Shown: positions 25,990 to 34,736 of the stretch, piece by piece
How the letters are laid out: each line of letters starts with the position of its first letter
How positions within the stretch are numbered: the stretch's first letter is position 1
From: Fimbriimonadales bacterium
GTDB taxonomy: Bacteria; Armatimonadota; Fimbriimonadia; Fimbriimonadales; GBS-DC
DNA: 64,000 bases
Reading direction: 5' to 3'
Assembly (NCBI GenBank): GCA_025998675.1
Contig: AP024673.1
Span: 124,001 to 188,000, forward strand
Program-made: the position numbers and the translations under genes
The notes under the pieces: generated by a model
Database searches by the model: none
The model's input: only the letters and a program-made list of their open reading frames with translations
What the model was told of the DNA's origin: nothing

Positions 25990-26130
25990 AGGGTATCTCC
26001 TCTGGGGGAGAGTTCGTCGCGGCGGGGCGCGCTCCTGCCGCTCCGTTCGTGCGCTGTTCGTGACGGCGCGCGGACGCAGCGAGCGTTGTCGGTCTGTTTC
26101 GATTTAAGAAGCCGTATGGGAATTGCGTGC

Positions 26131-26277
26131 CTAAGTGTCTTTGCAGTGAGTTTCAGCGACTCCCCTGTCCGCGCATGCGCGTAATTTGGAGTGCTGAAGC
26201 GGGAGCTTCAGCCTCGCGGAAGCTCCGCTTCCGCATGCTGCACGCGCGTGTCACAATCCTCGTGCAAAGACACTTAG
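26131..26277. mobile_element. MITE-like element, family A copy 1 (TAAGTGTCTTTGC ends)
   Basis: 147 bp bounded by CTAAGTGTCTTTGC and its complement GCAAAGACACTTAG. The interior holds the GGAGTGC double hairpin (26188-26237) in the opposite orientation to the copy at 40812-40971, with which it shares the ACTCCCCTGTCCGCGCATGC flank. No coding capacity. Confidence 0.85.
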
Positions 26278-26359
26278 TATTACAGCCACCGCAGGCAGGC
26301 TTCGTTTCGGTAGGAACGGCTTTAGTCGACTGGCATATCACGCGCCGTCTCAATCCCCA

Positions 26360-28889
26360 GTTTCAATTAGCACCCACCCTTGGGGGTGAATGCTACATGT
26401 GGACTTAACCCAAGTCGGGCAAATTTTGACCTGTCGCACATGGTTTCAATTAGCACCCACCCTTGGGGGTGAATGCTACTTAAAGAAAATCTTATAAAAA
26501 TGGGACAGAGATTCTTAGGTTTCAATTAGCACCCACCCTTGGGGGTGAATGCTACAACGGGCACGAAGCCCGCACACGCGCCCGCCTTCGGAGAGAGTTT
26601 CAATTAGCACCCACCCTTGGGGGTGAATGCTACGAGATGCCCTACCTTCCCGCCGAGGTCGAGGCGCGCCTCGGTTTCAATTAGCACCCACCCTTGGGGG
26701 TGAATGCTACAGGAGGATAAGCCTTATGAGCGTCTCCGAGAGAAGGCATGTTTCAATTAGCACCCACCCTTGGGGGTGAATGCTACAATCGTGATACCCA
26801 ACGCTTGGCGCATACGGCGGTTTACGTTTCAATTAGCACCCACCCTTGGGGGTGAATGCTACCCGCGAGGCAGCGGACTGCTGGTAAATCCCTGTTCTCC
26901 CACCGTTTCAATTAGCACCCACCCTTGGGGGTGAATGCTACTTTACCTGTACGAGCAGAAGGTCGTAGAGGATCTGCACAGGAGTTTCAATTAGCACCCA
27001 CCCTTGGGGGTGAATGCTACCAACGCCACCTTGCAGGAGTTGAAACCGTTCAGTCTGGAGTACGTTTCAATTAGCACCCACCCTTGGGGGTGAATGCTAC
27101 GTACCGTTGCACTTGCTCGATGCGTCTGCGAAGCATGGTCGCCGTTTCAACTAGCACCCACCCTTGGGGGTGAATGCTACGGCGTTGTGTCCAGCACGCA
27201 CTTGACCGTCTTCACGCTCATCTGTTTCAATTAGCACCCACCCTTGGGGGTGAATGCTACAAAGGCAACCTGGTTGTGCACGAACAAGGCGAGCGGTGTT
27301 TCAATTAGCACCCACCCTTGGGGGTGAATGCTACGATGTTTTGGATGTAATTTCAAAATCCATATCTTTTAAGTATGCGTTTCAATTAGCACCCACCCTT
27401 GGGGGTGAATGCTACTTATCCGCCTAAAGGCGGAGGAGTGCGTCAAAAACTTGTTTCAATTAGCACCCACCCTTGGGGGTGAATGCTACTTCAAGGCGGT
27501 GGGTGCCCGGCAGGATGCCTCCACCCTCCAGTTTCAATTAGCACCCACCCTTGGGGGTGAATGCTACGCTTAAAAAGGTGTACGGCGTCAATTGCTACCG
27601 TCTTGCCGTGTTTCAATTAGCACCCACCCTTGGGGGTGAATGCTACTGAAAGTTATAAGACAATTATGCCAAGCTTGTCAGGTTCGTTTCAATTAGCACC
27701 CACCCTTGGGGGTGAATGCTACAAAAAAAAAATAAATACGAGTCGGCTATACAGTATAAGTTTCAATTAGCACCCACCCTTGGGGGTGAATGCTACCCGG
27801 GGCCAGACCTACTTTAACTAGGAGGATGAATATGGCTCGTTTCAATTAGCACCCACCCTTGGGGGTGAATGCTACAATTATGTTGCCGCGCTTGCCCTCT
27901 TTGAGTGTTTGTACTGTTTCAATTAGCACCCACCCTTGGGGGTGAATGCTACGTCGGGGTATTCGTCGCTGCCGTGTTCAACTACGGCGGCGTTTCAATT
28001 AGCACCCACCCTTGGGGGTGAATGCTACGAGTTCACTTGCAGTAGCTGGACGTGCCTCCACGAGGTATGTTTCAATTAGCACCCACCCTTGGGGGTGAAT
28101 GCTACCTCGGAGGGGTTACTTACTGACCTGAAGCAGGCCAGTAAGGTCGTTTCAATTAGCACCCACCCTTGGGGGTGAATGCTACCTGGTCATTCTGTGC
28201 TTGTAACGGATCATCATCCTCTTAAGTTTCAATTAGCACCCACCCTTGGGGGTGAATGCTACTACACCTCTACGTAGCGCTCGCAAGTCGAGCACGGGGA
28301 GATTAGTTTCAATTAGCACCCACCCTTGGGGGTGAATGCTACATCCCCACTAAACTCACGATAATCACGAAAATCCCTACAAGTTTCAATTAGCACCCAC
28401 CCTTGGGGGTGAATGCTACCTGAGACAAGAGATTCCGATTCTGCGGCTGCGCGGAATCGGTTTCAATTAGCACCCACCCTTGGGGGTGAATGCTACAGCT
28501 TTCGTACAGGGGTGCGCGAGTCGATGATATGCAAGTACGAGCTGTTTCAATTAGCACCCACCCTTGGGGGTGAATGCTACACTTCACAGCTGCCGCGTTC
28601 CTGCACCAGTGCATACACTGGGTTTCAATTAGCACCCACCCTTGGGGGTGAATGCTACAACCGATTGGCACGCTGCCCCCGATTGGCGAGTCAAAATGTT
28701 TCAATTAGCACCCACCCTTGGGGGTGAATGCTACGCCCGACTACCCACCCAGTTATAAGACCTTCGAGATTCGTTTCAATTAGCACCCACCCTTGGGGGT
28801 GAATGCTACTAGCCACTTGGGACGAACGATTTCTCCATTCCGAGGATCACCTGTTTCAATTAGCACCCACCCTTGGGGGTGAATGCTAC
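26360..28889 (-). CRISPR. CRISPR array, 33 repeats and 32 spacers
   Basis: 37-bp repeats that begin GTTTCAATTAGC and end GGTGAATGCTAC on the plus strand, with spacers of 37-47 bp. All repeats I read are identical except the one at 27144, where base 8 is C. Read on the minus strand the repeat ends in ATTGAAAC, the classic 8-nt crRNA 5' handle of type I and III systems processed by Cas6, so transcription should run right to left with the leader at 28890 and beyond. The centre has a short stem (CACCC / GGGTG). No cas genes lie within the window, so the array is either an orphan or far from its cas operon. Confidence 0.98.
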
Positions 28890-29394
28890 GGTATAGTCTA
28901 CCTCATCACACCCCCCCTTTGTCAAGTCCTGCGCGCGCTTCTTAACAATTGACCCCCCGATTTGAACTCAACGCTTTGCGCGAACCTCGACTCGATTTGA
29001 ACTCAAGTGCGAATTTGGGGGAGGTTCGCGCAAAAAGTATCGTTGGGCGGCGGTTGGTGTGGGGGTGTGTTTTTGGGGTGTTTTTGAGTTCAGATTTAAG
29101 GGGTTGGTGTGGTGTTATTTGGGGGGTGAATTGGGTTCAGGTTCAACTATTTAGCGTGGCTAAGTGTTGCGCGAAGGTCAGTAGACGTTTGATTCAAGTT
29201 CAAGTGGTGTGGAGGTTCGCGCAGAGTTTAGCGTAGCTAAGGAGTTGAGGTGGATTGAGTTCAGGGTTTTGGGGTATGAAGTTGAAGTGATGCTTGAGGT
29301 TTGGGTTTGTGGGGTGTGGATTGGCGGGGGGTTCGCGCAAAGTTTAGCGTGGCTAAGGATTCGCCGGTGGGTTGCCTGCGTTTTGGGGCGCCGT
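28890..29394 (-). promoter_or_regulatory. Probable CRISPR leader, G/T-rich with iterated motifs
   Basis: About 500 bp, very rich in G and T on the plus strand, with no credible gene. Iterated elements: GGTTCGCGCAAAG (copies at 29023, 29214, 29330 and inverted at 28975-28987); TTTAGCGTGGCTAAG with a TTAGC/GCTAA mini-palindrome (29149, 29228, 29344); and many TTGAACTCAA/TTGAGTTCA-like words. A minus-strand TTGACA (28925-28920) and TAGACT (28900-28895) 19 bp apart point into the array. Leader identity is inferred from position and from repeat orientation. Confidence 0.55.
29214..29359 (+). repeat. Two direct 30-bp repeats in the leader region
   Basis: 29214-29243 and 29330-29359 both read GGTTCGCGCARAG followed by TTTAGCGTRGCTAAGGA, 116 bp apart. 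Partial copies lie at 29023-29037 and 29149-29165. Confidence 0.9.
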
Positions 29395-30609
29395 TTAGCA
29401 GCCGTCGCCGAAGTTGAACAGCACCATCAGCAGGTCGGCGTCGTCCACCGTGCGGTCGCAGTTCACATCCACGCGCCCCAGCCCCTCGCCCGACTGCCCG
29501 AAGGCGAACAACACCGCCAGCAGGTCGGAATCGTCCACGCAGCCGTTCTGGTCGATGTCGCCGTTATGGGCGGCGCAGGTCGTCGTGTCGAGCAGGAACG
29601 CTTCGGTGCGCTGGGCGGCGGCGTTGTAGCCCTGCCCCACGATGTAGCGTCCGTTCGCCGAGATTGCGTTCGCCGTGTAAAGCTGCGAGCCGTCGGCGAG
29701 CAGGCTGGCGTAGACGGTATTCAGGTTTTCCATGCCGCGCGTTTCCGTCCAGCGGTAGGCGCGTCCGTCGGAGTTGCCCACCACTATCGCGCCGTCGCCC
29801 GACACGCCATAGGCGATGCTGCCGTCGGCGCCCTCCAGCGGGAGCCAGCCGAGATTCTGTACCTGCCCGTTCACCCAGTGGATGCTGGTCGAGGGTCCGT
29901 TGTCGCCGTTGGCGAGAGCGTAGCCCACGATGACCGAGCCGTCGTGCGAGGCGGCGAACGCCCAGCTGCGGCGGTAGCCGTCCAGTGCGCCGAGGAGCTG
30001 AATTGCGTTGCCTTGCCAGCGTGCGGCGCGCGCTTCGGGCAGCCCAAAGCTGGGGTAGAACGCCGCGCCGACGACTACCTGCCCGTCGCCTGACACGCCC
30101 CACCCGCGCGTCGCGATGGCGCCTGACGGCGCATTCAGTCCCACGACCGTGTTGACCTGCCAGCGCGCCACGCGGAAGTTAGACCCCCACCACGAATGCC
30201 CCGACACAACCGCGCCGTCCGCCGAGACGCCATACGCCTCGCTCCAGCGCACGCTGCTCAGGTGGCTCAACGCCTCCATCTGTCCGTTGCGCCAGCGGAA
30301 GGCGACCAGAGAGCCGTTGCTGTCGCTGCTGTAGCCGACGATGGTACTCCCATCGGCGGAGATTGCTGTCCCGCGCGAGAGTACGCCGCCCAGCGTACCC
30401 AAATCCTGCATGCCGCTCGTTTCTGTCCAGCGAAACGCGCGTGGGAAGCTGTCCGTGTTCGTCGCTGTGCCCGTCACGACCGCGTCGTTCGAGACGCCCA
30501 GCGCCTCGCTGCCAGAGCCGCCAGGTAAGTTGCCCAGCCAGACCAAGCGTTGCGCGCCGCAAACGCTTATCACACCCAGCGCCGCTACCCAGAAGAGAAC
30601 CCTGCGCAT
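29395..30609 (-). CDS. Secreted HAF-repeat protein with dockerin-like tail
   Basis: 404 residues from ATG 30609 with a signal peptide ending CGA-QR. The body is a series of HAF-type repeats (LGVSNDAVVTGTA...AFRWTETSGMQDLGTLGG), which probably form a beta-propeller. The C-terminus has two dockerin-like EF-hand loops (DQNGCVDDSDLLAVLFAFG and a second with DADLLMVLFNFG). A TATAAT box lies 9 nt before the start. Similar proteins lie at 39591 and, with another body, at 37831 and 51601. Function unknown; extracellular by its signal peptide. Confidence 0.85.
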   Translation of the reverse strand: MRRVLFWVAALGVISVCGAQRLVWLGNLPGGSGSEALGVSNDAVVTGTATNTDSFPRAFRWTETSGMQDLGTLGGVLSRGTAISADGSTIVGYSSDSNGSLVAFRWRNGQMEALSHLSSVRWSEAYGVSADGAVVSGHSWWGSNFRVARWQVNTVVGLNAPSGAIATRGWGVSGDGQVVVGAAFYPSFGLPEARAARWQGNAIQLLGALDGYRRSWAFAASHDGSVIVGYALANGDNGPSTSIHWVNGQVQNLGWLPLEGADGSIAYGVSGDGAIVVGNSDGRAYRWTETRGMENLNTVYASLLADGSQLYTANAISANGRYIVGQGYNAAAQRTEAFLLDTTTCAAHNGDIDQNGCVDDSDLLAVLFAFGQSGEGLGRVDVNCDRTVDDADLLMVLFNFGDGC

Positions 30610-30673
30610 CGTGATGCTATTATAGCTCATCTCAGACGCGAATGGGCTGTTTACGCTGGGGTAGAATTCGTGC

Positions 30674-31549
30674 ATGGCTTGGGATGGAGTCGCGGTAGAA
30701 GTGCTGGGGCGGCTGGAGCGGTATCGGTTCCAGCCGAAGAAAGCGCACGCGGCGGCGATTCGGGGGGAGCGACTGTCGACGCGCAAGGGCATTTCGATTG
30801 AGTTTGCCGACTACCGCCACTACACGCCGGGCGACGACCTGCGCCATCTGGACTGGAACATCCTCGCGCGCTTGGATCGCGCCTACCTGCGCACCTATCA
30901 GGACGAGCAGGAGTTGCCCGTGCATCTGCTGCTGGACTGTTCGGCGTCGATGGCGTTTGGCGAGCCGACGAAGTTCGACGCGGCGCGTTCGCTGGCGGCG
31001 TGTCTGGGCTATATCGGGCTGGTTTCAGGCGACGCGGTGTACCCGACGGCGCTGCATCACCAGCCTGCGGAGACTCGCGCCTTGCGGGGCAGGGTCGCCT
31101 ACACGCGCCTGCTGGAGTGGCTGCGCACGCGCCAGCCTGACGGGCGACACCTCGCCGCCGCCGTGCAGCGATTTGCGCACGCGAACCTGCCCAGCGGTCT
31201 CGTGCTGCTGATTACCGACGGGCTGGACGAGGCGTTCCCCGACGCGCTGCGCGCGCTGGGCAGCCGCCGCCACGAGGTCGTGCTGCTGCAGGTGTTGTCG
31301 GAGGTGGAGTTAGACCCCGATCTGGAGGGCGACCTCAAGCTCATCGACGCCGAGACGGGCGACGCCATCGACATCACGGCGACCAGCGGCGTGTTGCAGG
31401 AGTACCAGCGCCGTCTGAAGGCGCACCTCGAGGCGATTCAGACCGCCTGCCGACGGATTGGCGCAACCTATATTCAGGTGCGCAACGACCGCGCGCCGCA
31501 GGATGTCCTCGTGCGCGAGCTGTACGCGCGGGGCGTTCTGGGCGTGTAA
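30674..31549 (+). CDS. DUF58 domain protein (vWA-like)
   Basis: 291 residues. The GISIEFADYRHYTPGDDLRHLDW block is the DUF58 signature, followed by a von Willebrand A-like fold with the MIDAS-like LLDCSASM. DUF58 proteins usually work with MoxR AAA ATPases in a chaperone-like system, but no moxR gene is adjacent here. TAGAAT at 30662-30667 is 6 nt from ATG 30674, with no Shine-Dalgarno. Confidence 0.92.
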   Translation: MAWDGVAVEVLGRLERYRFQPKKAHAAAIRGERLSTRKGISIEFADYRHYTPGDDLRHLDWNILARLDRAYLRTYQDEQELPVHLLLDCSASMAFGEPTKFDAARSLAACLGYIGLVSGDAVYPTALHHQPAETRALRGRVAYTRLLEWLRTRQPDGRHLAAAVQRFAHANLPSGLVLLITDGLDEAFPDALRALGSRRHEVVLLQVLSEVELDPDLEGDLKLIDAETGDAIDITATSGVLQEYQRRLKAHLEAIQTACRRIGATYIQVRNDRAPQDVLVRELYARGVLGV

Positions 31550-31630
31550 TCCTTATTGGCGCGGCAGCGTCCTTGATCGCCTCGCGCACATATCAACACG
31601 GCGTGCAGTTGCCTGTGCCTCGCTTCTTAT

Positions 31631-31655
31631 GGAGTGCTGAAGCGTAGCTTCAGTA
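31631..31655. repeat. Half copy of the GGAGTGC palindrome
   Basis: GGAGTGCTGAAGCGTAGCTTCAG: only the first hairpin of the double-hairpin repeat is present, in a 174-bp intergenic gap. Confidence 0.7.
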
Positions 31656-31723
31656 TGCGCAGAAGTTCTCCCTCCACATCGCCGCTTTATGAACGATGGT
31701 CGCTCGGTTGGTACAATCTCGTC

Positions 31724-31951
31724 TCAGCGCTCCTTACGGGCATAGCGCTTGCGGACACAGCGATTGATGTACCCGTTCAAGCCCTCGCCCTTACACGCCA
31801 GCGCCTTCATCGTCTCAATATGTTCGCGCCCGGCGCTCTCATAGGTGTAGAGGTAAACAGAGCCATCTTTGAACTGGACACGAATGTAATCATCCCCTAT
31901 CTCGTAGGCAGCCACGCCTGATTGCCCACTCAGGTCTGCATAGCGTTCCAT
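31724..31951 (-). CDS. Small KTSC-like domain protein
   Basis: 75 residues from ATG 31951, set by a GGAGGAGG ribosome site. The pattern IRVQFKDGSVYLYTYES...GLNGYINRCVRKRYA follows the KTSC domain (small proteins, often next to RNA- or phage-related genes), though the KTSC core is partly changed. Function unknown. Confidence 0.7.
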   Translation of the reverse strand: MERYADLSGQSGVAAYEIGDDYIRVQFKDGSVYLYTYESAGREHIETMKALACKGEGLNGYINRCVRKRYARKER

Positions 31952-32089
31952 AACCCCCTCCTCCGAGTCTATGCTACGGAGATTATACCGCAAGCCGATA
32001 GAGATGTGCCAGGAGCAATACAAGAGCCTTCCGAGAACTTCGGAAGGGCGCGCTCGTGAATAGGGTATGCAGCGAAAGCCACGCGCCTT

Positions 32090-32212
32090 GTTGCCCTCAC
32101 CCCCAGCCCCTCTCCCGTCGTGCGGGAGAGGGGAGCCGTGCGAGCGTCGCGCAAGACGCTATCCCCCTCTCGCAATCCGTTGAGAGAGGGGGATATAAGG
32201 GGTGAGGGCAAC
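32090..32212. repeat. CCCTCACCCC hairpin repeat, full copy
   Basis: 123 bp bounded by GTTGCCCTCACCCC and its complement. Inside are two hairpins: CCCCTCTCCCG..CGGGAGAGGGG and CCCCCTCTC..GAGAGAGGGGG. Related copies: 11511, 43763-43880 and the 58793-59130 array. Confidence 0.85.
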
Positions 32213-32251
32213 AGGTATTGCCGCTTTCCGACGATGGCCGCTCGGCTGATA

Positions 32252-32470
32252 TTACGCCGCTGCAGGCTCCGCCGCCTCGCCCACCGCGCGGATACTCACC
32301 ACCCGATCGAGGCGAATCTCCATGTAGTCGGTAATCAGGCAGATGCCGTACAGCGGCACAAACGAGACATCCGAAATGAACAGGTTCCGCTCTTGCACAT
32401 CCCCGCGCCGATCGCGCCAGGCGACCTGGCATTCCATCCCAATATACTGCTGTGCGTCCTTGAACGACAT
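32252..32470 (-). CDS. Small hypothetical protein
   Basis: 72 residues from ATG 32470 (GGGGAGG upstream). Beta-rich (VAWRDRRGDVQERNLFISDVSF...ITDYMEIRLDRVVSI), suggesting a small barrel; no family recognised. Codon use and the ribosome site support it as real. Confidence 0.6.
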   Translation of the reverse strand: MSFKDAQQYIGMECQVAWRDRRGDVQERNLFISDVSFVPLYGICLITDYMEIRLDRVVSIRAVGEAAEPAAA

Positions 32471-32555
32471 AGCGCAGCCTCCCCAAATGTGGTTTCTATG
32501 GGAGATTCTGCCCTGATTGCGCAGGCTCCACACTGGACGGAATACGGGATTCGGG

Positions 32556-32894
32556 TTACTCGCTCTCGTCGACGCCGCGAAACAGGGGATCCAGCACCTC
32601 AGAATACTGGTGTTCAATCGCTGCGAAGGTCAGATCCAGCGCGAGTGTCCAGAGCAGCATCACGGCGCGCTCGGCGGGCAAATCCAGCACATCCATGAAA
32701 AATTCTTTCATGACCTCCTCATAAGTGCGGGCGTTTTCGACGGGCATTTCGTAGCGTTCGCTCTGGCGGCGTTGGTTGTCCCACGCCTCCTGCTGGAGTT
32801 TGTCCAGAAACTCGCGCACATTGGCGGGTGTGGCGTTCTGCAGGTTCGGTCCGAACTCGGCTTCCACTCGCTGCTTGAATTCACTTAATCGCAC
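32556..32894 (-). CDS. Hypothetical helical protein
   Basis: 112 residues from GTG 32894; an AGGTG site lies just upstream and TACAAT 18 nt further. Predominantly helical and acidic, with no transmembrane segment. It is the last gene before a MITE-like element. Not recognised. Confidence 0.6.
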   Translation of the reverse strand: MRLSEFKQRVEAEFGPNLQNATPANVREFLDKLQQEAWDNQRRQSERYEMPVENARTYEEVMKEFFMDVLDLPAERAVMLLWTLALDLTFAAIEHQYSEVLDPLFRGVDESE

Positions 32895-32959
32895 AGGCGC
32901 ACCTCGCCTCAATTGTACCCTGATTTCGGTTTACACCGACTGCGCCGTCAGAGTTCGTT

Positions 32960-33132
32960 ATACCAACCTGCTGGTCAGACTTCGTATTTACCTCGCGCAC
33001 ATCTGCACAGACGTGCTGTTGAACGCACCCCGCGACTATGGAGTGCTGAAGCGGGAGCTTCAGCCTCGCGGAAGCTCCGCTTCCGCACTCCATAAGTCGC
33101 CGTTTTGCGAACTCTGACCCGCAGATTGGTAT
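32960..33132. mobile_element. MITE-like element, family B copy 2
   Basis: 173 bp with terminal inverted repeats ATACCAACCTGCTGGTCAGA and (right end, complement) ATACCAATCTGCGGGTCAGA. Contains the GGAGTGC double hairpin (33040-33091). Its right end supplies the first base of the stop codon of the esterase gene. Reverse orientation relative to 18920-19094. Confidence 0.88.
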
Positions 33133-34628
33133 TATTCGGGGGCAGGAGTCAGCCGTTGCAGGGTGGTCGCGCCTCCGATTCGGTCATAACAGGGCAGGTC
33201 TAACGGCGCAGGCTCCGTCAGGCTCGGCGCATCGAGGGGAATCTGCGCAAGCGCGCAGGCAATCCCACACAGGGTCGCCCATTCGCCCTGCGCGGCGACG
33301 ACCATGCGGGTTGCACGCGACCGGAGGCGTAGCAATACGCTCAGCACGGAGCGGGCGCGCTGTGTGTCGGGCGTAAGGTTGTAGGTGGTCAGGTAGGCGT
33401 AGTCGGTTCTGGGGGTAGGGCGGGGCAGTTCAGGCAGGCGCAGCACGGCGTAGCCCGCGCGTTGCCAGCGGCGCAGACTCGCCTCGCCCAGCGCAATCGC
33501 CAGTCGGGCGTAGCGGCGCTCAGGCAACACGCCCTGCCATGCGTCGGGCAGTGAGTCGCGCCGCGCGTCTTCAAGGCGATCTAGACCCAGCATGCTCATC
33601 AGCGATGCGCGCGCTTCCGATTCGAAGCGGCGCGTCCGTTGCCAGCGGGCAATCGCCTCGCGCGCCAGACGCTGGTACAGGCGCATCACTTCGTCGCCTG
33701 CGGGCGCATCGGCGGGCTTGGGCAGCGATTCGCCCCACACACGCAGCGCAGGGATCAGCGTCTCCCAGCGCAGGTCGGGCTCCTGCGGGACGCGCGGCAA
33801 TCGCCAGTGTCGGGCAATCCACTCATAATACGCGCGGCGCGGCGCACTGCCCCACTGGTGCCCCTCGCCGTAGTGCGCGTGCGTGAACAGCGACTCGGCA
33901 TGGAACAGCCCGTACACGCGCTTCAGAGCGGGCGCGACCGTGTCGGGATTGTCGCGCGTCCAGTCGCCTGAGTCCGAAATGAGCAGCATGGGGCGCGGCG
34001 CGGTCAGCGCGGCAATCTCCGGGTTGCCCGCAAACAGGCGCAGCAGGGGCGCGTTCTCGCACACGCAGCCGCCCTGCATCAGGCTGGAGACCATCTTCAC
34101 GGGCGCGGCGCAGCTCAGGCGCGTCTCCAGCGCGCTCAGCAGGAAGGTCTGCGTGCCGCCGCCCGAAATCCCGCTGGCGCCGATGCGCTCGGGGTCAATC
34201 GCCCGTTGCTGGCGCAGCCACGCAAACGCGCACAGGCTGTTCCATGTCTGCAGTCCCGCGCGGCTGAAGCCCCAGCGACGCCACTCCAGCGGCTCCGCGC
34301 CCCAGTGCGGCAGCTGGAACTGGTCGTTGTAGCCGACCATGTCGTAGCTCAGCACATAGACGCCCGCCTGCGCCAGCGCGACGGCGCGCAACACATCCGA
34401 CTCGTTGCGCCTGCCCTGTTCGAAGTGCCCGTGCGGTTGCAGCATCGCGGGGGCGCGCGCGTCGGCGGGCGTTTCGGGCACGAACAGGCTCCCCGTCAGG
34501 TAGAAGTCGGGCAGCGTCTCCAGCGCGAACCGCTCGATTCGGAACCCGTCGCCGCGATAGGCTTCCGCATGGAGGGCGCGCAGGGGCGCGTCGGGCAGGC
34601 TCGGCGTCAGCCCCAGCGACAGGCGCAA
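33132..34628 (-). CDS. Alpha/beta-hydrolase, acetyl-xylan-esterase-like
   Basis: At least 498 residues. The nucleophile elbow GASGISGGG (Ser) lies in the middle, with a later THAHYGEGHQWG block that may hold the catalytic His, and PMLLISDSGDWT for the Asp region. Family members remove acyl groups from sugars or act on peptides. The start is a problem: the first start-like codon is TTG 34628, yet coding-like sequence in the same frame (DTPYPPREERLQSRARWD) runs back to the gcvT stop with no ATG, GTG or TTG. Either a non-standard start, a frameshift or an error is present. Confidence 0.75.
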   Translation of the reverse strand: MRLSLGLTPSLPDAPLRALHAEAYRGDGFRIERFALETLPDFYLTGSLFVPETPADARAPAMLQPHGHFEQGRRNESDVLRAVALAQAGVYVLSYDMVGYNDQFQLPHWGAEPLEWRRWGFSRAGLQTWNSLCAFAWLRQQRAIDPERIGASGISGGGTQTFLLSALETRLSCAAPVKMVSSLMQGGCVCENAPLLRLFAGNPEIAALTAPRPMLLISDSGDWTRDNPDTVAPALKRVYGLFHAESLFTHAHYGEGHQWGSAPRRAYYEWIARHWRLPRVPQEPDLRWETLIPALRVWGESLPKPADAPAGDEVMRLYQRLAREAIARWQRTRRFESEARASLMSMLGLDRLEDARRDSLPDAWQGVLPERRYARLAIALGEASLRRWQRAGYAVLRLPELPRPTPRTDYAYLTTYNLTPDTQRARSVLSVLLRLRSRATRMVVAAQGEWATLCGIACALAQIPLDAPSLTEPAPLDLPCYDRIGGATTLQRLTPAPE

Positions 34629-34736
34629 ATGCTCGCGCAGCCGCCGCGCGAAGGCGTCCCAACGCGCGCGGCTCTGCAGCCGCTCCTCACGCGGCGGATA
34701 GGGCGTGTCATGCGTGCGGTCGAACGCCTGCGTCCG

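Noticed and set aside
28390-28727. Open frames within the CRISPR array
   Set aside because: They only translate repeats and spacers (FQLAPTLGGEC and its reverse).
26360-28889. Type II or V CRISPR assignment, with a tracrRNA nearby
   Set aside because: The repeat ends in ATTGAAAC, a type I/III handle, and I see no anti-repeat or cas9/cas12 gene in the window.
28949-30093. Open frames in the G/T-rich region
   Set aside because: Low-complexity translations; the second runs antisense through the HAF gene. No ribosome site or domain.
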